A DNA stretch of 64,000 bases from Chinchilla lanigera (taxonomy: Eukaryota > Chordata > Mammalia > Rodentia > Chinchillidae): assembly GCF_000276665.1 (NCBI RefSeq), contig NW_004955487.1:4210835-4274834 (forward strand), read 5' to 3'. The notes under the pieces were generated by a model. The model had not been told where the DNA came from. It did no database searches and worked only from the letters and a program-made list of their open reading frames with translations. Positions 22,719 to 34,325 of the stretch are shown here, piece by piece. Made by a program: the position numbers and the translations under genes. How positions within the stretch are numbered: the first letter of the stretch is position 1; every line of letters begins with the position of its first letter.

Positions 22719-23108
22719 TTTTATAGTTTAGATCCAAGACACCCCCCTACAGCCTCCTGCCTTCAGTTCTGGGGCTTTTGGAGGGTGACTGGATCCTGGG
22801 GCACTATGTGCGTCAGTGGATTCATCCCTGATGAGTTCAGGACTGAATATGCCATAGGAGGTGGGGCCTGGTTGGAGGGGCTCACTGGCATGTGACCTGG
22901 AAGCAAGTGTTTTTGTCCCCAGCTCCTTCCTGCCTTGCTGCTCCCTGGCTGCCATGATGTGAGCAGCTCTCCTCCACCAGGCCCTTCCACCGTATCTCTG
23001 ACTTGGCACAACCAACAATAGACTAAAACTATGAGCCAGAATAAACCTCCCCTCCCTAAATTGTGGGTGTCAGGTATTTTGTCCCAGTGAGGGGAAAGTG
23101 ACTAATAC
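22719..23108 (+). mobile_element. MaLR-type solo LTR
   Basis: 'ttatagtttagatccaaga', 'gtcagtggattcatccctg', 'aggtggggcctggttggag', 'tggctgccatgatgtgagc', 'gagccagaataaacctccc' and 'gtgtcaggtattttgtccc' are present in order, ending 'agtgactaatac'. Close to the copy at 7.2 kb. Confidence 0.85.
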
Positions 23109-23890
23109 TGGCATGAAAGGATACTGGGGCAGCAGGGCAGTGGCCTCTGAAGCTCAGGAGTAAGGGGACAATGGGAATGGGTGCTGCTCTGCTTGAGAAA
23201 TCCCATGGGCCCATCTGGTCTGGCCTTTCCAGCACAGAGGCAGGTAGGCTTTCAGCCTGCACCCCCCAGGCAGGAAGATGACGCTGACCTGGCCCAGATG
23301 CACACATGGACACTGTGCAGGGGAACATGTGGCCCATTAGCAGCCTGTGGTGTACCTATAAGCTGTTATGGGCAGCCTCAGGTCATGGGTCCCCTGGGGG
23401 ACATCACATGTTGGGAGAATCAGAGCCATTTGAGCGGGCACAGGTGTGTGCCGTGAGGGGTTCCAGGGGAGGATTCCAGGGTGGATTGAGACAAACAAGA
23501 GCTTCTGGCTGTAGTCACAGCTAGGAATGGCATGGACTGCCTGGCGTGTGGGACCCCAACCATGCCTGGGGATGGATTATTACAACTGACACTCATTTTG
23601 GGCCAACAGAGAGCTGGCCAGGGCAACAGTGAGGCCAGGCTTGGCCATGGGTTGTTGTCAGAAGCCAGGCAGAGGTGATGATTGCTGGCCTACTCAGTCA
23701 GGAAGAAGAAAAGAATCTCAGTCAGGAAGATTCCACCTTGGGAACAGGGAGCATATGCAGCCCCCCTCAGAAGGGAGGGAACTGTAGGGCACAAGACAAG
23801 TGATCCTCAGAGGGCCCAGCAGAGGTTCCCACTGTGTGAGGTCTTCAGCCACACACCAGCGTACACTTACAGGGTTAAAGCACCAGAAAA
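23109..23890. other. Gene-free unique DNA
   Basis: Nothing recognised. 'gtcaggaagaagaaaagaatc' and 'gtcaggaagattcc' near 23,697-23,730 form a short local duplication. Confidence 0.5.
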
Positions 23891-23892
23891 TT

Positions 23893-24072
23893 GTCAGGTG
23901 CATGCCTGCAATCCCAACATACTTGGAGGCTGAGGCAGAAAGACTGTAAGCTGAAGCTCAGTCTTGGCAACTTAGTCACTAAGACCCTGTTTCAAAATAA
24001 AAATTTAAAAAGGGCTGGAGGTGTAGCTCAGTGCAAAGGCTCTGGGTTCCATCCCCAGTACTGAAAGAGAAA
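23893..24072 (+). mobile_element. B1-ID dimeric SINE
   Basis: 'ttgtcaggtgcatgcctgc', 'ggaggctgaggcagaaagac', 'aagaccctgtttcaaaata', then 'gggctggaggtgtagctcag' and 'gttccatccccagtac': the full two-arm structure. Confidence 0.9.
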
Positions 24073-24077
24073 AATTA

Positions 24078-24380
24078 TTCTTTCACAGTTCTGGGCTGGA
24101 AGTCCCGAATGCAGGACCTGGCAGAGCTGCATTCCCTCTGAAGGATCTAAGAGAAAACCCTTCCTTGCCTCTTCCATCTCCTGGTGCCCAAGTGTCCTTG
24201 TTTCGTAGCTACATCCCACCCACCCTATGCTCCTTGTCTCATTATCATCTTTCTGCACCCTCACCTCTTCTTTAAAGGCGTGTGGATGCAGAGTTGCCTA
24301 AATCTCAACCTGACTGCATATGCAAAGACCCATTTCAAACAAGTTCACACTCACAGATGAGACTTAGATTGGCCTTTTAG
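24078..24380 (-). mobile_element. Ancient MLT1-like LTR relic
   Basis: 'cacagttctgggctggaag', 'gagctgcattccctctgaag', 'ccttccttgcctcttccat' and 'catatgcaaagacccatttc' match the antisense order of a common mammalian LTR. Subfamily uncertain. Confidence 0.55.
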
Positions 24381-24454
24381 GGGACATTTTAGAGGGGGTT
24401 TGAGCAGGTCTGAGAGTCTGGGCAGGAAACCAGGAAGGCTGATCTAAAAAAAAC

Positions 24455-24658
24455 AGATAATAGCAAGAATGTAACAAATGATACAATGATAAGAAAGTAA
24501 CAAATGGTATATACAATGACAACAAAGTAACAAAGGACTTAGACAACAGGAACAAAGTAACAAATGATACAGATATGAGCAACAAAGAAACACTGACAAT
24601 GACAAAAAAGTAACAAGTGATATAGACAACGACAACAAAGTAAAGTAACAAGTGATGG
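24455..24658. repeat. 30-bp minisatellite, about 7 units
   Basis: The core 'aaagtaacaaatgata' recurs at 24,471, 24,497, 24,527, 24,557, 24,587 (decayed), 24,610 and 24,640-24,645. Most units are exactly 30 bp; each ends in 'gacaac' or 'gacaat'. Purine-rich on the plus strand. Confidence 0.85.
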
Positions 24659-25540
24659 TGCCTCTTGCCATCCTTATATTTTTCCTGTGTCCTCTCATCA
24701 ATGCCTGGTCCTTCATGGTGGCCTTAAAACTGGGCTGGACTGATTCACTTCCCCAGGCTCTGCCACTCTATCTGTTTGTCAGCCCTGGGAGTGCACCTAC
24801 TGTCCTTATCTGGTCTTTCTACATCCCTCAGGTCAGTTGTCCTTTCTCTGAGGTAGTGGCCCCACTGTGGGGCTCTCGCATGCCCACAGAAGCTCTCCTG
24901 CTTTCATATCTGTGATGGCCATGGGCTCCCCATTGTGCTGTGAGGTACACAGCAGTGTTGGTGGTGACCCTAAGACAACCTATCTATCTCTAGCACTAAC
25001 TGTAATGTGTCTCTGGGATCCAGATTTGCAGGATAATCCTTTCCTGTTCCTGAAATTCCAGGGAAATCAGATGCTGTTAATTTGACCTTATTTCTCCATA
25101 ATATTTGCATTTTGGGGTTTGTTTTGTTGTTGTTGTTCTTTTCTTGTGCACTTCTGTTTTTTCCAAGGTTGTCCATTCAGTTTTGCAATGACTATTTGAT
25201 GAATCATATTAGGACATCTAGTTGTTGAATTTCACCCCCATCCCTTTATTCCATAAAAAGTAAACATGGGACCCTCCATGTACAGGAAGATCCTGGTTCA
25301 GCACAGGTGGTGAGGGGAGACCTTGCATTTCCCCAAGATGGTGCCAGTGCCACCCAATAACCAGGTGAAAGAATTGTGGGTCTTGGAAGTGGACAGGTCA
25401 TGGAGACTTCCAGGAAGAGGGTTTTGCACCTGGATAGGGGGTGCACATGGACCATGAGGGGCAGGCAGGTCTGTGGGGCTGAGCAGGCAGGGGCATGAAG
25501 GATCCCTCTGAGGACAGACAGCCTGGAAACAGGTGTCTAT
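24659..25540. other. Gene-free unique DNA
   Basis: Nothing recognised beyond small T/G-rich runs near 25,115-25,140. The 87-residue plus-strand frame at 24,652 is hydrophobic but has no support as a gene. Confidence 0.5.
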
Positions 25541-25544
25541 GGTG

Positions 25545-25725
25545 ACAATAGCCATCACTATGACAACCACCACATCAGTTTTCTACTGTAGGATCATGTT
25601 CACCTCTAAAAGCCTTGGAGGTAGGGATGACTGTCATTTTCCTTTGAGAGGCAGGAAGAGTGGGCTTAGAAAAGGGAGTGGCTTGTACATGTGGGTGTCC
25701 GAATGGACATCAGGCCCGGCTGCCC
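25545..25725 (-). mobile_element. MIR relic
   Basis: 'ggaggtagggatgactgtc', 'attttcctttgagaggcagg' and 'cttagaaaagggagtggctt' follow the antisense MIR order ('taggtactattattatcccc', 'gaaactgaggc'). Confidence 0.5.
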
Positions 25726-28339
25726 ATAAATTGCTCCTTCTCTTTACCCAGGCATGAACCAGCCAGGTTGGGAGCAGGTGTGCATCTCTCTTAGGCAGAA
25801 ATCACCTGAAGCATTCAGTCAGCTCTGACAGGGCCAGGTGGGGCACGGTTGTGCCTGAAGAGGGGGTGGTGGGTGCTGCACAGCTCTGGGCAGGAGCCTG
25901 AGGATGGGAGGGCCACAGGGATCTGTGCAGAAGTGCAAGTGCTGCTGAGCAGAAATGCTGGCAGGTTGGCAGCAGGGTGCAGGGCTCCAGGGTGTGAAGG
26001 CAGCCGAGCAGTCAGGGAAATGCTAGACCTGACCTAAATCCAGAGTTTGTGGAGCATTTGCTGCTTTCTTTAGCAATGTGCCACCTCTCTGAGCCTTGCG
26101 TCCTTCGGTGGGGTGGCTGGAGGACTAACAACACAGCTCCCAGGAGAGTCCCGGCTCAGGGGAGGAATGACTGGTGGCAATCCGGATACAGTTCTAGGGC
26201 AGTGAGCGAGGGAGAAAGACTTGGTTGGAAAGGGCACTGCTCAGTTCCAGGTGTGCTGAATTGGATGCACAGGGAGCCAGTTCCAAGATGTGTCTGGGAG
26301 AGTCAGGCTGCACAGGGTGGGTGGCCCAAGTGCTCCATCCAGCCTGGACTTGGAGAGCAGGCAAGCACCCCTGGGACATTGAGGGCAGACACAGGACAGG
26401 ACAGAGCTAAGCACTGTACAGTTGGCCCCAGGGTGCACCTCACAGCAGAAGAGAAAGAGCCAGAAAGATGGGGCGGGCCAGTGCTTCCCTGAGCAAGCAT
26501 TTTTAACGCTGTCCTCAGCCCTCTGCCTTTCAGTTTCTCACATCCAGAGTATCATGCATATCTTCAAAACACACCTTTCCTCACTGAGAACCCCAAATGA
26601 ACGTTGCACTCAGCTGCTGGTTTTACAAGTCTGTCTACCCTTTCTCTTCTCCCACTACATCGGCAGCCAGAATGAGGGGTCACCTCCTGCGTGGGATTGC
26701 ATAGCTGCACAAGCTGGCAGCTTTCTAAGGCCTAGAGGCCAAGGGCAGGCAGACAGACCAGCAGCCACACCAAGGGCAGCATCAGCAGTCACACTGGGGT
26801 GATAGATGCGCTGAGTAAAGTCCAGCCCTTTTGGAATGGGCCTCCTCCACACCAGGCTGCAGGGCTTCAGATCTATTTCATCCAAAAGCCCAGTCTAAGC
26901 CCTGAGAGGCTACAACCTGAAGGCTTAAAAATGCCAGATCCAATCCTGCCAGATCCAAGAGCAGGAGACAAACAGCACTGTGGTCTGGAATCCTGAAGAG
27001 CCCACCCCTGCCTTCCCTGTGTGTCCCTGCTCCTATGTGGGCACCAGCAGCTGCGGTCCAGGCTCCATGTCTGTCACCCTGCCACGGTGAAGGGGTAAAA
27101 GTCAGGGCGCTGGGGCAGTGGTTGTTCTGTGGGTCCCTTTCAGTTTCTCCCAGGGGTAGCTAAGAGCTGCTCCTCTCCACAGAGTGATATTCAGAAGACA
27201 GATCTGATTGAAGCTGTGAATGTGTTTGATTCATGCAAGTGATCTTAATCATCCAGGTATTCCAAATGCTGCCTACTTGGGGCATAGAATTGCTCTTGTA
27301 ATGGACTTTCACTGCGTGTCTGTATATCTTTAAAAGCCAGCTTTGTCTCCCCCAACATATTTTTAATAGTTTTGTTTTTTCATAGCTTGAAAATCATTTC
27401 CCTCTACAGTGGTGCTTCTTAGCTATTTCAGGAGAACGTGCTCCATAACTGAGTGTTCTGTGGGTGACTCTAGACCTAAGGCAGAGATGTCAAGCCCAGA
27501 GCAAGGTGATAGGGCATCTGTGGGTCCCCAGGGCTGCCTGCTCCTCAAAGGCCTGCTTCGTCTGACTGCTACTTCTGCTGCTGGGGCCATCATGGTAGAA
27601 GCCTCTGTCTCTGCCTGTCACTCAGAGGCTTCTGCAGTGCTGTGGGTGTCACGTGCAGCAGCAGAGCCCTCTGCACAGCACATTCCTGCTGAGCTGTACT
27701 GAGCCCTCCATGCCTATTACAAGATCCTTAGTACAGAGACAGTACTGTTTTTGGAGACATAGATCCCATTATGTGCTTATTTATGTTTTTATTTTAGTGT
27801 ACAAGTTGACATTTGGAGAAATCCAGGGCATAGCTTTAAAAACAACACAAAACATGGCTGTGACCCCTCCCGGAAGTGGCCTCTGTCTATGCCCAGTGAG
27901 TATCTTGTCCTCCTGAGCCCAGTCAGGTCCTCTGTCTGCTTTAGTAGAATTGTACTGCACCGTTTGCTTTATAAGATCCCCGTCTATGTTAAAATATCCC
28001 ACACTTTCCTGGATCACATGTTAAATATTTTCTACAGCATCATTGTAATGGCTGCTCAGTTTGTCAGCAGCAAGAACATTCCTGATCCATCTCTCTTTCT
28101 TCCCTTTTAAAATTCCTCTTCCTAGCTGCATTGTATCTTCCATTTAAAAGGAGGTTTGGTTATGTTTTGTTCATGTCTTCAGGTAAATAGAAGTTCCAGC
28201 AGCCTGGAGGCTGTGTCAGTTTCTTTTTTTTTTTTTTCTTTCTTTTTTTTTCTGCACTGCTGCATCCAGGAACTTGTAATGCTGATATCGTGCATAACGG
28301 ACAATTAACAAATATCAGCTGGATAAACGAATGGATCTC
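25726..28339. other. Gene-free unique DNA
   Basis: No dispersed repeat is firmly recognised; a poly-T tract lies at 28,225-28,250. One exon-like segment at 27,798-27,895 is described among the findings but has no supporting protein similarity. The 147-residue plus-strand frame at 26,049 is GC-rich noise. Confidence 0.45.
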
Positions 28340-28905
28340 ACCAATCTCTTACTGGTAGACATTTTAAGGGATTACACAATAAGATGCACTGTATGTAAAT
28401 TTTGCTGTATTTTTCCTGTTAACTTAGGGCATATTCTTCAACACAATGTTCTCCATCAAAATGTATGGACACATATAACTTTTATGAGAATTCACCAAAT
28501 TACTATCCAAAAATGTTACCCTAGCTTATGTCCTTTATTCCAAACATGAGAGAGAGAACAGTGTTTTTCCTCCAATACTTATTTACACTTATCTTCATGT
28601 CTATCAATCTGACATGTACAAAAAGTTTATATTTAAATTTTAATTCTAATGAATTAGAATGTTTTGCATACTTCCTGATCATATATGTTTGATTGTCTCT
28701 TTCTGTTCATTATCAGAGCTATTTTTCTAATTTCTTTGTTAGATTTATTTATATTTTGAGGACATTGATGTGCTGCGTGTAGCACATATTTTAAATCTGC
28801 ACTTGTCCACTTCATTGTTTTACAATGTTTTTGAAGTATAAGATTATTATATTTGTGTATAGTCAAATGTATCTGCCTCTTTATGAATGCTAGCTCTTTA
28901 TGCAC
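28340..28905 (-). mobile_element. L1ME-like LINE relic
   Basis: AT-rich phrases in antisense L1 order: 'aaaatgtatggacacatata', 'tcttcatgtctatcaatctg', 'ctgttcattatcagagct'. Old and much diverged. Confidence 0.4.
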
Positions 28906-31125
28906 AGAACTATTATTCTGATTTCTTTTTATGAAGCCCAGCTATGCTAGTAAGAGCTCTTTTTAAGAGGAGTCCCAGTCCTGAGAATTTAGGAGCCTGA
29001 TCAGCACTGCTGGCGAGAGGAGGAAGAGCCCTATATCTCTCTCAGAACAGATTACAGTTCAGCTCCACAGCAGAGAGGCGACATATCACATATTTGCAGG
29101 GCAGATTGCAGTGGGCACCTAATGGGGACGCTGCCTTGGGATCCAACCAGTAGTGACATATTAAGGAAGGAAGTGCATTTCAGAATCAGAAAAGGCCACT
29201 CTGTCCTGCACACCTGTCCTCTCAAAATTTATCTTAATCCCACATTCCTGATGTTTTACCATCTGTCGACATGCCTTCCCTCCCTTGAAATAAGTCAAGG
29301 GCTTGAATTAATTTTTTGCTACATTTGCCGTGTCTCTTCATTTATTCCATATGTTCATTGCCTTCAATGTGCACTGACTGCTGCCTGAATCTCTTGGCTT
29401 CCATCACGACTCTCTGGTTTTTATTCCTTTGCCTTGGTCCACAAAATATGCTTTATTGTCCTTATTAGTCCCTTTGCTGATACCACCCCACACTCTATTA
29501 TTTTTCAAGGAAATTAGAGCAATTTCTTAAATGCTCATTATTGTATGCAGGCAAAATAAAAAGAGATATCTTCCAATGAACCATGTCTTGACCAAATTTA
29601 TATCTCAGCCCCATCTCACTCTGCAACACTCATCTATCTTCAAAAAGCTGAACTTGTGACTTGGCTCGGTAGTAAACAGAAGCATTGGAAAGACCAGAAT
29701 GGCTTCAGGAGGGCCTCAAATGAGAATCTGCTGTTGGGAGTTGAGATACCCGGTGTCTAGGAGTTCCAGATCCCTGGAATCTTCCCTCAGAGGAGGGTAC
29801 ATGGGGGTCCCCACCTGTGGACTGTGGTGGGGGGAGGTCACATGGAAGGGGAGGCCACTGAGCTCTCACAGAAGGGAGGAAAAATGCAGATTCCATGACC
29901 TCCTAATGGATTGGCTGCTCCTCTGACCCTTGTAGGACTTTCCTGATTGGGTCTTTTGTGGAAATCGAGGGAATTCCAGGCAGTGGGCAGGGCTGACTCG
30001 AAGAGTGTTGGCTGACATGCTTCCTGGTATCAAGGCCTTGCTGATGGCTCTTCTGTGTAGGAGAAGTAGACTTGAGTTTCCTAATTTTGCATTGAAAGGA
30101 GAATTTTCAGCACCATCAGGAGATAAAAACAAAAATAGTAATCAAGCAACACATGACCTAGAGGACTCTCCAAAGCTTAAATTATGAGACATTTTCTTGC
30201 TTCATTTGGTTTTCTAAACAGCTTCTGGGTGACTCTAGGAGCCAGATCTGCTGGCTGATCACCCTGGTGAGGCCACGCTAGACAGGTTCTTGATATCACC
30301 AGTGTTGCTGATATCTATTGGAGGATGACCAGACACAGGGCTGGACTCTGACCCAGGGCATGTAGTCTACTGGGGTGACAGCTTAAAGTTAGATGAATGG
30401 CTCTGTAGATGGTCACTTAGTTGGGAGGGATCACAATGTACAGAGATCCTGATGGCCCAAGCAAGTTGGACAGGAAGACTGCCCTCCCTGGCTCATATCC
30501 AGAGGCCAACACAGGCACAGAGCGTCTTCCCAGGGTAGCACCTTGTGTATCTACAGACCCCCCACTAATTCACACTTCTTAAAGCCCCCCATTCATGTGC
30601 TAGTGATCAAGAATCCCACACACAGAGTCTCAGGGACACTCATACCCCATGTGCCCCAGCACCAGTCTTGACCTGCAGCTCATGTCTGGGCCCACGGAGG
30701 CGTGGAGGTCTCCTAAACAGAAATTGGCATCCAATGGACCCCTCTGACCAAGAGATGGACTTGGAGACCCAGCACCTGTGGCTCTCTGCCAGACCTGTCA
30801 CAGTGGCCCAGCATTCAGAATAGGAAGATGCAGGGAGCACAGGGGTGAGGAGTTGGGGCCATGGAGGTCCTGGCCCAGGCTGGGTGGACTCTATGACCTC
30901 CAGCTGTGAGGCTGACCCTGACCCAGCTCCTCTGCACATGGTTGTGGCAACACCTCCTGCTCCATGGGAGGGTCCGGTACAACCTCAGGGACAAGGCCCA
31001 GTACACTGCAAGCCTTTGTCCCTCCTCCCTACCCTTTCCTCCCATGACCTAGGCTGGGCTGCTTGATCCTGAGGCTCTTTTGAAAGTCTCTAACACACAT
31101 TGGGCCCTTTGCATAAAAGAGTGCC
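28906..31125. other. Gene-free unique DNA
   Basis: 28.9-29.6 kb is AT-moderate and repeat-free; 29.6-31.1 kb is GC-richer. No gene, no recognised dispersed repeat. Confidence 0.5.
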
Positions 31126-31140
31126 TGTGTGCACATGTGT

Positions 31141-31230
31141 ATCTGTGTGTGCACATGTGTACCTGTATATATCTGTATGTACACGTGCATACCTGTATGT
31201 ATCTGTGTGTGCACGTGCATACCTGCATGC
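31141..31230. repeat. 30-bp TG-rich minisatellite, 3 units
   Basis: Exact 30-bp phase: units start 'atctgt' at 31,141, 31,171 and 31,201 and contain 'gcacatgtgtacctg' or 'gcacgtgcatacctg'. A partial unit precedes. Alternating purine-pyrimidine throughout. Confidence 0.85.
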
Positions 31231-33221
31231 ACCACACACAATGCAGCAACCTTACCCACATCTGCCCCTTCGCTCAGCTCAGGCTCCTGATCCAACCTTC
31301 TTCTGTGCCTGGCCTCTGTCCTCCCCCTCCCTGCTTTCTCCCTTCCGTGGCTGTTGCTGCCCAACCTTTGAGCTCAGCTCAGTCCTGACTCTGTCTGCCT
31401 CCAAACCCCCAAAAAGAGTTATTTTTCTGAGAGTGTCAGGACCCAAACCAGAGGGAAAAGCAGCCAATGAAAGTAGAAATCACAGGAAAGTACTGAAGCC
31501 CTTCCCTGCCAGCCAAATCTGGACCAGATCTCCCTTCTGGTCCATGTGCCATTTGTTAAGCAGAAATGTCACTTATGCGGTGGCTGTGTGACCTGTCTAT
31601 TGGGCACAACCACAGTGTCATCAAAGAGCAAGGGTCCAAGCCTGAGAAAAGACGGAAGTGGGTGCTGAGAGAGCCAGACCTTGGTGCAGACCCATGGCTG
31701 CCAGGACCATCCCCAACTCCCCGAGGGGACTGACGGCCCTCTTCCTGCTGGCTGAGACATTGGCAGAGCCTGCTGTGATGGCCACCGCGTGGGGCTGTGG
31801 GGAGACAGCAGGGAGCAGATGATGCCCAGATCCACCTGTGGGCATCCGCAGCACACAGGTGGCTGCAGGAACAAATGCTAGGGGTGGAAGGGACATTGGA
31901 TTAATTGTATTTGGGGACTTCACTCTGAGAAGGCCCATTCTGGGTGTCTGCTGAGAAGGCTGCTCAGTGAGACTTGGGTAGAAGTGGGGAGACTTGAGGA
32001 CACTGGGGAGAAGCTAGGGGTCCCTGGGAGAGAAGGGTAGGTCGGTGCTCCCAGGGAGAGGAGATGGAAGTAGGTACGAGATGTGATGGGACTTGGTCTT
32101 CCCTTGAGTGAGGGTGGGGCTGAGACATCATATCTGCTGATGTCTTAGATATTTGAAATGTTCTCTTTATGGACAGAAAGGGACACAAGAAAGGGGGTGA
32201 TGGAGGGAGCATGTGAGGAGGTCTCTTGTTTCAGGGTCTGAAATGCTGCAGCGGGCTGTCTAGCAGGGACCTGTGCTTCCTTCTGAAACTGACCACCCAT
32301 GCTTGGAGCAGACTATCCTGGAAAGTGAGAACAGAGGGCAGCATGGATGGAGCCCTGGGAGCATCAACAGACACAGTGGGGACACTCGGGGACAGCAGGG
32401 CAGTCAGAGGAGTGGCTGGCGTGCTGGGAAGTGAGTTAGGAAAAGGGGCTCCCTGGAAACTGACAGAGGAGGGAAGGAGGACAAGGAGTTTGAGGAGGAT
32501 GAAGTAGAGGGAAATGGAGGCAGCAGACATGCTGGATGTGTGAACCCTGGCAGGAGGAAGAGAGACATGAGGACAGGAAGTGAAATCTTCAACTCAGTGT
32601 GCACTTTTGCCAAGAGAGACTGTATTCGAATCATCTCAGCCTTTTGTGGGTCTGAGGACTCAGTAATTGTTGAGCAGTGCATAGGAAAGAGGAGGATTTC
32701 AGAGGAGATAGCTCCCACCTGATCTCCACAGGGCCTACAGCACCCGTCGCTGGGGAGAGGGGTCCACTTGCTGGGTGTGTTCGTCTCCTCCCAGCTGTCT
32801 ACTGGCTGTTGCTCTGCGCAGTGCTGAGCGTAGCTGGATGAGCCAGAAATGCACAGAGCTTTTCTTCCTGGAGTTTATCATCTAGGGAAGAGGGTCACAT
32901 TTTTTTTGTCCAATATTCTTTTTCCCCATTTCTTCCTTAATTATAAAGCTTTGCACTCTTAGCTTGTCACATGACCATTCTAATGAGGTTCTTTTTATCT
33001 GCTTTTTTATGGCTAGGAGAAGCCACAGGGAATCAGCTCTAGGCAAACAGGCATACATGGAAGAAGAGTCAATTCAAACTTCCAGAAGGTGCAATGTTTT
33101 TCAGAAAGTCCATTTTTAAGGGAGAAGCTGAATATGCATGTTTCAGTCTCCCTTTCTTCCTTGCTACTCACTGTAATATATATATGAGGGCAGGAGCTAA
33201 AGCAGTCTTTTTGGAACATGA
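31231..33221. other. Gene-free unique DNA
   Basis: No dispersed repeat recognised. Frames of up to 163 residues run through the minisatellite and GC-rich flank and carry no domain. AT-rich from 32.9 kb. Confidence 0.5.
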
Positions 33222-33603
33222 GTTATAAATCCTACATGTAGGATGACAAAGTGACATGAATGAAAGAACTGGATGGAGTCCCTAATGTTTGTGGGGTTAT
33301 TATGCCAGCTCCAGAGGTGGGGCTCGTGGAGGTGATTGAATTATGGAGGGAGATACAGCTGTCTTGCTGTTACGAGATGGTGCCACAGGGTCTGCCTCCC
33401 TCCTCCTCCCTTGATCTCTCCCCACTTCCTGCCCACCATGCCATAAGCAGCTCTCCTCTGCCAGGGCCCTGTGCTGAGTGTTTTGCATTAAGCCTGCTGA
33501 ACATGGAGCAAAGCTTCTAAGCTGTGAGCCAAAATAAATTTCTCCTTCTTTCACATGCAGTGTCAAGTATTATGTCCCAGGGACAGGTACAGTGACTAAG
33601 ACA
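33222..33603 (+). mobile_element. MaLR-type solo LTR
   Basis: 'ccagaggtggggctcgtgg', 'aggtgattgaattatggagg', 'ccataagcagctctcctctg', 'gagccaaaataaatttctcc' and 'agtgactaagac' in order. The 5' edge contains a perfect 14-bp palindrome, 'tcctacatgtagga', at 33,230-33,243. Confidence 0.8.
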
Positions 33604-33837
33604 CCCATTAAAAATCCCCATGGGCTTTTGTGAGGGCCCAGGCCCTGCAGGTGGAAGAGCCAAGAGATGAGGAGCTGGGGTGCACATGGATGCAAGTGAT
33701 CAGACAAGAAGCAGAGGAGGGGAAGATGGAAGAGGAGGAAGCACTGAGGACCCTTGTGGATGCTGAGAACGGCCAGGTGAGATGCATTTCAGTGGTATCT
33801 CACCACTGTGGTCCTGTGCACACTTTGGTTGATTGAT

Positions 33838-34022
33838 TGTGGTACTGGGGATGGAACCTAGGGCCACCCCTCACGTGGGGCTACAGGCTCATTCCTTTTT
33901 ATTTTCCAAGACAGGGTCTTGATAGGTTGTTAAATGATCAAATCTGGCCTTGAACTTAACATCCACCTGCCTCAGGCTTCCAGAGTGCTGGGATTATAGG
34001 CTCACATCATCAGGCTCAGCTG
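33838..34022 (-). mobile_element. B1-ID dimeric SINE
   Basis: On the minus strand: 'ataatcccagcactctggaag', then an A-rich linker and an ID-like arm. The plus strand shows 'ggtactggggatggaaccta' and 'gagtgctgggattataggc'. Confidence 0.85.
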
Positions 34023-34164
34023 TGGCCCTGAATAATCTTAATTCAGACGATTCCCTGGCTAATAGTATGGACTCTTGGGCAGGATTGCCCAGACCCCATG
34101 CTCTGCTCTGACACAGCCAGGGCAAGCTAAAGGGACAAAAAGATGCTCATGAGCTCAAGATGTT

Positions 34165-34325
34165 CTTAGCATGTAGAGAGCAGACAATAGGTGCTATTTT
34201 TCCTCAACAACCCTAGAAATAAGTCTTTGCAAGCCTGCTGTCATAGAAAAGAGAGTCTCAGCGAAGTTTCAAGATGGCCTTCATGTTGCAAAAAGAATTC
34301 AAACCCAGCCCTACCTTCCCAGCCC
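34165..34325 (-). mobile_element. MIR relic
   Basis: 'caacaaccctagaaataagt', 'atagaaaagagagtctcagc' and 'aaaagaattcaaacccagcc' match antisense MIR order. Confidence 0.6.

Noticed and set aside
24455..24658. CRISPR-like array
   Set aside because: Units are contiguous and diverged with no unique spacers, and the DNA is mammalian; it is a minisatellite.
30100..30125. REST/NRSF half-site ('ttcagcaccatcagg')
   Set aside because: Only the left half matches; the GGACAG half is absent.
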